Assembly (NCBI GenBank): GCA_902795555.1
Contig: CADBLV010000080.1
Location: 1-5,297, forward strand
Length of the DNA: 5,297 nt
Reading direction: 5' to 3'
Origin: an uncultured Eubacteriales bacterium
GTDB lineage: Bacteria; Bacillota_A; Clostridia; Christensenellales; Aristaeellaceae
Part shown: piece by piece, positions 1-4,956 of the stretch
How positions within the stretch are numbered: the stretch's first letter is position 1
Layout of the letters: every line of letters begins with the position of its first letter
The notes under the pieces: model-generated
The model's database searches: none
Told to the model about the DNA's origin: nothing
What the model saw: only the letters and a program-made list of their open reading frames with translations
Program-made: the position numbers and the translations under genes

Positions 1-9
1 ATCACATCG

Positions 10-40
10 GTTCGCGCTCCCGCCTGAGCGGAACGCGAAC
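10..40. repeat. Imperfect hairpin, possible weak terminator of a gene left of the window
   Basis: The arms GTTCGCG (10-16) and CGCGAAC (34-40) are perfect reverse complements. Inside them CCGC (20-23) and GCGG (28-31) pair around a CTGA loop, leaving a small CTC/AA internal loop. On the plus strand the hairpin is followed by a pyrimidine-rich but interrupted stretch (41-56). It could therefore be a poor intrinsic terminator for an unseen upstream plus-strand gene, or simply an extragenic palindrome. The same GTTCGCG sequence recurs in the hairpin between the kinase gene and pyk. Confidence 0.4.
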
Positions 41-80
41 ACCCTGTTTCTCCTTTGTGAGCGCCAGTTCATCTCAGCCA

Positions 81-161
81 TTTCGTGCCGGATGACTATT
101 TTGCAGCCACTCCGCTTCGCGCTCGTGGGCAAAATATGTCTTCGAATACCATAACACGAAA
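81..161. repeat. Large imperfect palindromic extragenic element
   Basis: Nested inverted repeats are visible. TTTCGTG (81-87) matches CACGAAA (155-161). TATTTTGC (97-104) pairs perfectly with GCAAAATA (129-136). CCAC (107-110) pairs with GTGG (125-128) after a two-base bulge. GAC (94-96) can pair with GTC (138-140) across a one-base bulge. The tip contains CCGCTTCGCG, which can fold again as a small CGC/GCG stem. The organisation resembles REP-like or MITE-derived extragenic palindromes. No transposase or target-site duplication is seen, so the origin is open. Confidence 0.45.
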
Positions 162-181
162 GGGGATTCAGCGCAACATGA

Positions 182-202
182 AAATGAATCGCGAATTCAT
201 TT
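182..202. repeat. Perfect 8-bp inverted repeat
   Basis: AAATGAAT (182-189) and ATTCATTT (195-202) are exact reverse complements separated by CGCGA. The repeat lies about 35 bases upstream of the -35 box of the promoter at 238-267 and is directly followed by another CCGCTTCGC copy (204-212). It could be a regulator binding site for the downstream gene, or part of the same palindromic element as 81-161. The sequence alone does not decide between these. Confidence 0.4.
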
Positions 203-237
203 GCCGCTTCGCAACGTGCACCGTTCGAAAAATGTCC

Positions 238-267
238 TTGACAGAGAATCCTTCGTTCTCCTACAAT
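238..267 (+). promoter_or_regulatory. Near-consensus sigma-70/SigA promoter
   Basis: A perfect -35 box TTGACA (238-243) is followed 18 bases later by TACAAT (262-267), one mismatch from the -10 consensus TATAAT. Transcription would begin near 274-276, giving a leader of roughly 150 nt before the ATG at 423. The spacer contains a 5-bp inverted repeat, GAGAA (244-248) and TTCTC (256-260), between the two boxes, where a repressor could act. The promoter is read directly from sequence; operator function is inference. Confidence 0.7.
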
Positions 268-274
268 ACAGAAG

Positions 275-422
275 AGCAACAGATCCGGGCGGTGAAACGG
301 AAGGAGGCATCGGAGCACGCGGCCTTCCGGGCTCGCCTGAATACGAAAAAAAAGAATCAGAACCTTCGTCGGCGTGGTGTTTTTGCGATGAAGGAGGAAT
401 GACAAAGGAGGCATCGGATCAT
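275..422 (+). other. Untranslated leader of the exported-protein gene
   Basis: This 148-nt stretch between the predicted start of transcription and the ATG at 423 has no convincing gene. It carries AAGGAGG three times (301-307, 391-397, 405-411). The 14-base sequence starting at 301 (AAGGAGGCATCGGA) is repeated exactly at 405-418. CGGAAGG (298-304) can pair with CCTTCCG (323-329), which would partly occlude the first copy. No start codon lies at usable distance from the first copy, and the second is only one base before an ATG at 399. No known riboswitch class is recognised. Confidence 0.4.
404..411 (+). promoter_or_regulatory. Ribosome binding site deciding the ATG at 423
   Basis: AAAGGAGG (404-411) ends 11 bases before the ATG at 423, slightly longer than usual but acceptable. 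The competing in-frame ATG at 399 sits only one base after its own AAGGAGG, which is too close. It would also put extra charged residues in front of a textbook signal peptide. The start at 423 is therefore preferred. Confidence 0.7.
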
Positions 423-1703
423 ATGAAAAAAATCGTCCTGTGGATGCTGGCACTGACGCTGCTGCTGGGCTGCGTGCCTGCTTCGGCAGAAGTAAAGGAA
501 GAGATCCGCTTTTCAGAAATCCCCTGGGGAGCGGACATGGAAACGGCCTGCCGGATGTTGCTGGCGGCAGGCGTCATCAACGAGGATGGCGTGAGCCGAT
601 TTGAACAGACGGAAAAGGTTGTGAATATGCGAAGGACGGGAAGATGGCGCGGCTCGGAGACTTCCTATCCCCATTTTGTGCCGAATTTGAGGGATTATCG
701 GATTGAGCAGGAAGAGGAATCCGCGAATGTGGAATCGGTATCTCTGATGTCCGGCATGGTAACCGGGGACTGGCTGGGAATCGAGGTTCATCACATCGAA
801 CTGGTCTTTGCGCTGGACGGGGAAACCGAAAAGCTGGTTCATGCCGAGGTGAGCCTGATGGTGAACCGGGAAAACCTGGAACCGCAGCTGGAATCCCTCT
901 ACGGTCAGGTTGACCGGAGAGTCGGATACGGCCTGTTCTGGCGGGGAGCCAACCAGACGGCGCTGCTGTATGAGCAAACGGCGATCCACTACGGCCTGCT
1001 GAACGCCAAAGAGATTGTGGACGCGGCGGAAATCAAGGTGACGACGCCGACGCCGCGCCCCAGGTCCACGCCCACGCCGGTGCCTGAACCTACGCCCGAG
1101 CCGACGCCCACGCCGGCTCCCACCTACATCCCACCCGTGGAAAACGGCCCGGAGGGATCGGACGTGCTGGATTACACGGAGGGCGGAGAAATCACCTTCC
1201 TGGGTATTCCCTGGAACAGCGACCGGGACACGGCGCTGGAAAAGCTGGCATCGGAGGGGCTGATCGCTTCGGTGCTGCCCGCGGAGGCACCCGGACACCA
1301 GGGAAACACCGGTGCTGTCATTTATCTGGAAGGAGATGAGCCGGAGATCAGCATGGTGAAGAGGCTCATGGGATGGGAGAATTATTATCTGGACAGAGAG
1401 AAGGAACTGGGCGGCCTGAAAACCTGCGCCGGATTGCCCATCGGGGCGATTCGGGTCACCTTTCGGAGAAAGGATGACCAGACGGCACTGAAGAGCATCG
1501 AGATTTATCTGAACGAGATCGACGGGGAAGCCGCGCGCAAGGTGATCTCCGAGCGGGTCAGCGCAGTGTTCGGCGAGGGAAAGGAATGCTTCGACAGACG
1601 GATTTTCTGGCTGGGAGAAAATGACACGCTGCTGCAGCTCACCTGGCGGGATTCCTACTGCCGCCTGACCTACGGCATCAACACGAATCCCAAACTCCGG
1701 TAA
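423..1703 (+). CDS. Exported two-domain protein with Thr-Pro linker, unknown function
   Basis: The 426-residue product has no recognised function. It opens with a signal peptide: Lys2-Lys3, a hydrophobic core at about 4-15, then LLGC ending at Cys17 and ASA at 20-22. It may be cut by signal peptidase I after Ala22 or lipidated at Cys17; the LLGC box is plausible but not ideal. The mature part holds two related domains, roughly 28-200 and 257-420, joined by a Thr/Pro/Glu linker (207-238). The domains match at their starts (IRFSEIPWGAD at 28-38, ITFLGIPWNSD at 257-267) and near their ends (LFWRGANQT from 171, IFWLGENDT from 394), with almost equal spacing between the paired Trp residues (138 and 132). 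This implies an internal duplication. Four Cys remain after the signal peptide (43, 335, 389, 413), three of them in domain 2. It is a single gene with its own promoter, convergent with pyk. A cell-surface or envelope role is likely; nothing enzymatic is visible. Confidence 0.85.
   Translation: MKKIVLWMLALTLLLGCVPASAEVKEEIRFSEIPWGADMETACRMLLAAGVINEDGVSRFEQTEKVVNMRRTGRWRGSETSYPHFVPNLRDYRIEQEEESANVESVSLMSGMVTGDWLGIEVHHIELVFALDGETEKLVHAEVSLMVNRENLEPQLESLYGQVDRRVGYGLFWRGANQTALLYEQTAIHYGLLNAKEIVDAAEIKVTTPTPRPRSTPTPVPEPTPEPTPTPAPTYIPPVENGPEGSDVLDYTEGGEITFLGIPWNSDRDTALEKLASEGLIASVLPAEAPGHQGNTGAVIYLEGDEPEISMVKRLMGWENYYLDREKELGGLKTCAGLPIGAIRVTFRRKDDQTALKSIEIYLNEIDGEAARKVISERVSAVFGEGKECFDRRIFWLGENDTLLQLTWRDSYCRLTYGINTNPKLR
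1041..1136 (+). repeat. Degenerate Thr-Pro coding repeat (interdomain linker)
   Basis: The DNA is a run of ACG/CCG/CCC codons encoding residues 207-238 in mostly Thr-Pro, Glu-Pro and Ala-Pro pairs. Such low-complexity segments are typical extended linkers in exported proteins of Gram-positive bacteria. They are prone to length change by slippage or recombination, with little effect on the flanking domains. Confidence 0.8.
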
Positions 1704-1709
1704 AACGAA

Positions 1710-1735
1710 CGCTCCGCACAAAAAAGTGCGGAGCG
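1710..1735. terminator. Shared bidirectional intrinsic terminator
   Basis: The perfect 10-bp stem CGCTCCGCAC (1710-1719) with GTGCGGAGCG (1726-1735) encloses a loop of six A on the plus strand (six T on the minus). It begins 6 bases after the stop codon of the exported-protein gene and lies 18 bases beyond the stop codon of pyk on the other strand. The minus-strand exit reads TTCGTTTTA, a fair T tract. The plus-strand exit CGTTAATAT is weaker. It probably ends the pyk operon and serves the convergent gene less efficiently. Confidence 0.8.
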
Positions 1736-1753
1736 CGTTAATATCTGCCCGTT

Positions 1754-3169
1754 TTATCTGACTGTTTCCACCTTGATGGTGTTGGTATTTCCGGGATCGC
1801 CGTTAATCTGGCCGCCGGTGAGCACCACATTGTCGCCTTTCTCCAGATGAAACAGCTCCTTTGCCAGCTTCAGATCCTGCCAGAACATCACGTCGATGGA
1901 AGAATAGGCCTCTGTCAGCACCGGCGTAATCGCCCAGGACAGATTCAGCTTTCGCCAGGCCCGTTCGCTGGTGGTGGTGCCGATGATATTCACGGGGCAG
2001 CGGAAGCGGCTCACCATACGGGCTGTGCGCCCGGAAAGGGAATTCACGACGATGGCTTTGGCGCCCACATCCACCGCCATGGCGCAGGTTGCGTGAGAGA
2101 TGGCGTCCAGATTGTTGTGAATGTGGAATTTCATGGTGCGGAAGCGCTCGGCATAATCGATGCCCTTCTCGGTGAATTCCGCGGTCTGCGCCATGGTGGC
2201 CACTGCCTGTACCGGGTATTTTCCGGCCGCGGTTTCTCCGCTGAGCATGATGGCGGAGGAGCCGTCATAGACGGCGTTGGCCACGTCGGAAATCTCCGCC
2301 CGGGTGGGCCGGGGATTCTGAATCATGCTTTCCAGCATCTCCGTGGCGGTGATGACCCGTTTTCCCAGCATGCGGCATTTGCTGATCAGATATTTCTGCA
2401 GGGCGGGGACTTCCATAAAAGGAATCTCCACGCCCAGATCGCCCCGGGCGACCATCACGCCGTCGGCCACCTCGCAGATTTCCTCAATGTGTTCCACACC
2501 GCTGCGGTTTTCAATCTTGGCGATCAGATCCACGTCCTTTCCGCCGTTGGCATCCAGCAGATCGCGAATCGCCTGCACATCTTCCCGGCAGCTGACGAAG
2601 GAGGCGGCCACAAAGTCGATGTCGTGCTCCAGACCGAAAAGGATATCCTTCCGGTCCTGCTCGGACAGAAACGGCTGCTTGAGCACCTTTCCGGGAAAAT
2701 TCATGCTCTTCCGGTCGGACAGCACCCCGCCGGCTTCCACCCGGCAGATCAGGTCGTTTCCGCAGATCTTTTCCACCTTCAGCACGACCAGCCCGTTGTT
2801 GATCAGCACAGTGTCGCCTTCGGAAAGCTCCTCCGTCAGGCGGCGATAGGTGACGGCTACACGGGTTTCATCCCCGACGATGTCATCGGTGGTTAAGGTG
2901 AAAGTTCCGCCGTCCTGAAGCGTGACCGGGCCGTTCGCGAAGGTTTTAATCCGGTATTCCGGGCCCTTGGTGTCCAGCATGATGGCGATGGGAAGATTCA
3001 GGGTTTCCCGAACCTTCTGAATCAGTCGGATGCGCCGAAGATGCTCCTCATAGGAGCCGTGGGAAAAGTTCAGCCGGGCTACGTTCATGCCCGCGCGGCA
3101 AAGACCGGTCAGCGTTTCTTCGTTGTCGCAGGCCGGCCCGATGGTGCAGATAATCTTGGTTTTGCGCAT
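1754..3169 (-). CDS. pyk: Pyruvate kinase
   Basis: The 471-residue enzyme converts phosphoenolpyruvate and ADP to pyruvate and ATP in the cytoplasm, the last step of glycolysis. Family hallmarks are all present: MRKTKIICTIGPA at the start, RLNFSHG with Arg32/Asn34/Ser36, LDTKGPE at 65-71, the signature LIAKIEN with catalytic Lys218 and metal-ligand Glu220, MVARGDLGVEIP with Asp244, and MLESMIQNPRPTRAEISDVANAV from 278. Domain B spans about 71-168, and the C-terminal domain includes the loop SLSGRT (377-382), which resembles the sugar-phosphate effector site. Length matches E. coli PykF; there is no C-terminal phosphohistidine extension of the Bacillus type. Glu71 in DTKGPE is typical of potassium-dependent enzymes. 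Odd points are Glu277 where most have Gln (ATQMLES), INNGL where VDDGL is usual, and MNFPG where VNLPG is usual. The ATG at 3169 has an ideal ribosome binding site; a TTG seven codons upstream overlaps that site and is rejected. It lies 79 nt downstream of the kinase gene, probably co-transcribed. Confidence 0.96.
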   Translation of the reverse strand: MRKTKIICTIGPACDNEETLTGLCRAGMNVARLNFSHGSYEEHLRRIRLIQKVRETLNLPIAIMLDTKGPEYRIKTFANGPVTLQDGGTFTLTTDDIVGDETRVAVTYRRLTEELSEGDTVLINNGLVVLKVEKICGNDLICRVEAGGVLSDRKSMNFPGKVLKQPFLSEQDRKDILFGLEHDIDFVAASFVSCREDVQAIRDLLDANGGKDVDLIAKIENRSGVEHIEEICEVADGVMVARGDLGVEIPFMEVPALQKYLISKCRMLGKRVITATEMLESMIQNPRPTRAEISDVANAVYDGSSAIMLSGETAAGKYPVQAVATMAQTAEFTEKGIDYAERFRTMKFHIHNNLDAISHATCAMAVDVGAKAIVVNSLSGRTARMVSRFRCPVNIIGTTTSERAWRKLNLSWAITPVLTEAYSSIDVMFWQDLKLAKELFHLEKGDNVVLTGGQINGDPGNTNTIKVETVR

Positions 3170-3177
3170 AGTTTTCC

Positions 3178-3184
3178 CCTCCTT
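3178..3184 (-). promoter_or_regulatory. Ribosome binding site of pyk
   Basis: AAGGAGG read on the minus strand lies 8 bases before the ATG ending at 3169. This sets the start of pyk and excludes the upstream TTG at 3190, which would place the ribosome binding site inside the coding region. Confidence 0.85.
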
Positions 3185-3200
3185 TTGCAATCGCTTCCGC

Positions 3201-3219
3201 TTCGCGGATCGACCGCGAA
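3201..3219. repeat. Perfect 7-bp hairpin between kinase gene and pyk
   Basis: TTCGCGG (3201-3207) and CCGCGAA (3213-3219) pair perfectly around a five-base loop in the 79-nt gap. No T run follows on either strand, so it is not a standard intrinsic terminator. It could stabilise or process the mRNA ahead of pyk, or be an extragenic palindrome related to those at 10-40 and 97-136, since TCCGCTTCGCG occurs here (3196-3206) and at 111-121. No clear promoter for pyk is visible in the gap. Confidence 0.5.
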
Positions 3220-3248
3220 CAAAACAGCCTATCCCGCGGCCGGCCCGG

Positions 3249-4892
3249 TTATTCCTCCAGCGTGCATCCGCCGATGAACTCCCGCAGCAGGGACAGCGGC
3301 GGAATCTCGTCCAGCAGCGAAGGATCCACGTCCGGCAGATAGTTCAGGGCCTTGATCAGGCGCCGGGCCAGCAGATAGCTGGCGGAGGAAGAAGGCACGT
3401 CCTTCAGAAGGTCATAGGCGAACAGCTTCAGGATGGGCAGCTCATAGTGCAGGGCGGTGTTGAACATGCTGTCCGCGTTTTCCTGATAGGCAAAGATGAA
3501 TTCCTGCTCTCCGGCGCGGACGCTGGGCCACATGGAGAGGGTCTGCTCCGGGGAATATCCCCTGGCGCGGTTGTCCCGAACCACCCGGCGCAAAAGCCGT
3601 ACGTCCGTCGTCCGGATCCGGTTGTGGTCGTCCAGGTTCAGGCAGGTGAGGGCACTGACGAACACCCGATACAGCTCATCCGCCGGCAGCAGGTTGCTGA
3701 TGGCGGGATTCAGCCCGTGCAGGCCTTCCACCACAATGATCTCTCCGCTCTCCAGGCGAATGGGCGGGGTCAGATAATCCTTTTCTCCCGTGGTGAAATC
3801 AAAATTGGGCATAAACACTTCCTCCCCAGACAAAAGCCCGTTCAGGGAGTCTGCCAGCAATTTGGTATCCAGGGCATCGATCGTCTCGAAATTGGTTTCC
3901 CCATAGGCGTTTCGGGGCAGATCGGCCCGGTTGATGAAGAAATCGTCCATGGAGATTCGGCGGGAATGATGGCCGTACATCTGCAGATGGATGGCCAGCC
4001 GGCCCGCAAAGGTTGTTTTTCCGCTCGAAGAGGGGCCGGCCACCAGCACGATGTGCTTGTCCTGCTCATGAATCTTTCGGGCTATCTCATTGATGGCGGC
4101 TTCGTGCAGCGCTTCATTCACCCGGATAAACTCCCGCAGACGGTTTTCCTCGATGAGCCGGGTTACATCCGTCACGTTGGTGACCCCCAGAATCTCGCAC
4201 CAGTGCGCGCTCTGGGAGAAGATCTCCAGGTGCTTCGGCCGGTATACATACGGCGCGGCATGATCGAAGTCCGCTCCGGCGGGCAGCTGGAGCACAAATC
4301 CGCCCCGCAGCTCAAACAGCGTGAAAACCTTCACATATCCGGTGGAAACCGTCATGGCGCCGTAAAAATATTCCCACATGCCGTCGATGGAATACATATT
4401 GAAATAGGGAACGGGGCGATGACGCAGAAGCTCCACCTTGTCCGGTTGGCCCTCTTCCTCGAAATATGCGATGGCGTCCTCCCGGGTCCATTGCTTCTTT
4501 TCAAATTTCAGATCCAGATCCACCAGCCGACGCATCTCGTTTTCCAGCCGGACGATATCCTGCCTGTGCAGCTCCATGCCCGGCAGCCGGACAAAGACGC
4601 CGTATCCGACGGAATACTCAATCCGAACCCGCTGATAGGGATAGAGATGGCGCAGGGCCAGCAGCATCACGAAACGCAGAGAGCGCTCATAAACGCGGCG
4701 CCCTTCTTCGTGCTCCAGGGTCAGGGGCATCAGTGAACAGTCCTGCAGCAGCGGATCGTTCAGCTCCCGAACCACGCCGCCGCTCAGGGCGGCCAGCGTT
4801 CCCCGGGGGAATGCGCCTAGCGCCGTCAGGCAGTCGCGGACGGTTTTGCCTTCCGGGAATTCCATCTGTCTGTCCATGGTTGAAATGATCAT
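3249..4892 (-). CDS. TGS/SAD-like/uridine kinase-family nucleoside kinase
   Basis: The 547-residue protein has three parts. Residues 1-60 resemble a TGS domain (MEFPEGKTVRDCL). Residues about 65-205 resemble the second additional domain (SAD) of threonyl-tRNA synthetase (RHLYP, then VGYGVFVRLPG). Residues about 278-520 form a uridine kinase/phosphoribulokinase-type P-loop domain. In the last, GPSSSGKT (286-293) is the Walker A motif, SMDDFF (314-319) carries the acidic pair Asp316/Asp317, PNFDFTTG (362-369) matches the substrate-side loop of uridine kinases, VVEGLH (387-392) supplies Glu389, and RRVVRDNRARG (435-445) is lid-like. The tail PPLSLLREFIGG (531-542) is typical of this family. It is likely cytoplasmic and expected to phosphorylate a nucleoside or related compound; the true substrate is unknown. 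The SAD-like part lacks the HxxxH and CxxxH metal/editing residues of threonyl-tRNA synthetase. The ATG at 4892 follows an ideal ribosome binding site; an 85-residue upstream extension is rejected because it overlaps the preceding gene and is low-complexity. Probably in one operon with pyk. Confidence 0.9.
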   Translation of the reverse strand: MIISTMDRQMEFPEGKTVRDCLTALGAFPRGTLAALSGGVVRELNDPLLQDCSLMPLTLEHEEGRRVYERSLRFVMLLALRHLYPYQRVRIEYSVGYGVFVRLPGMELHRQDIVRLENEMRRLVDLDLKFEKKQWTREDAIAYFEEEGQPDKVELLRHRPVPYFNMYSIDGMWEYFYGAMTVSTGYVKVFTLFELRGGFVLQLPAGADFDHAAPYVYRPKHLEIFSQSAHWCEILGVTNVTDVTRLIEENRLREFIRVNEALHEAAINEIARKIHEQDKHIVLVAGPSSSGKTTFAGRLAIHLQMYGHHSRRISMDDFFINRADLPRNAYGETNFETIDALDTKLLADSLNGLLSGEEVFMPNFDFTTGEKDYLTPPIRLESGEIIVVEGLHGLNPAISNLLPADELYRVFVSALTCLNLDDHNRIRTTDVRLLRRVVRDNRARGYSPEQTLSMWPSVRAGEQEFIFAYQENADSMFNTALHYELPILKLFAYDLLKDVPSSSASYLLARRLIKALNYLPDVDPSLLDEIPPLSLLREFIGGCTLEE

Positions 4893-4899
4893 GACACGT

Positions 4900-4906
4900 C
4901 CTCCTT
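4900..4906 (-). promoter_or_regulatory. Ribosome binding site of the kinase-family gene
   Basis: AAGGAGG on the minus strand lies 7 bases before the ATG ending at 4892. It fixes the start there and argues against the longer reading frame that stays open back to 5147. Confidence 0.85.
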
Positions 4907-4911
4907 CACGG

Positions 4912-4947
4912 TTCGAATGGTCTGAATGGTTCGAATGATTTGAATGA
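4912..4947. repeat. Four 9-bp tandem repeats in an intergenic gap
   Basis: Four consecutive 9-base units read on the plus strand TTCGAATGG, TCTGAATGG, TTCGAATGA and TTTGAATGA. They fill over half of the 64-nt gap between the zinc-ribbon-like gene and the kinase gene, ending 5 bases before the kinase ribosome binding site. Read in the kinase frame they would give a His-Ser-Asn/Asp pattern, but they lie upstream of the start codon. The function is unknown: possible spacer, protein-binding array or slippage-prone tract. Confidence 0.85.
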
Positions 4948-4956
4948 TCCGTTGAT

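Noticed and set aside
85..402. 105-codon plus-strand open frame with a GTG start
   Set aside because: It runs through the palindromes and straight across the promoter, has no ribosome binding site before its start and resembles no protein family. It is most likely a chance frame.
513..1721. 402-codon minus-strand frame opposite the exported-protein gene
   Set aside because: Its translation is rich in Arg, His and Gln with no domain logic, while the plus strand encodes a clear signal peptide, repeated domains and linker. It also runs through the terminator hairpin.
1847..2896. 349-codon plus-strand frame opposite pyk
   Set aside because: It is the antisense shadow of a GC-rich, unmistakable pyruvate kinase gene and has a His/Gly-rich composition.
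3220..3248. GC-rich sequence just after the kinase stop codon considered as a terminator
   Set aside because: GGCCGGCC is a palindrome without a loop, and the following TGTTTTG is not directly adjacent to a good stem, so termination here is not supported.
3087..4736. 549-codon plus-strand frame opposite the kinase-family gene
   Set aside because: It is an antisense shadow rich in Gln, His and Gly that spans the intergenic gap and overlaps pyk. The minus strand carries the Walker A motif and other kinase motifs.
4912..4947. Repeat array considered as CRISPR
   Set aside because: The 9-bp units are contiguous, with no spacers and no cas genes, so this is a simple tandem repeat.
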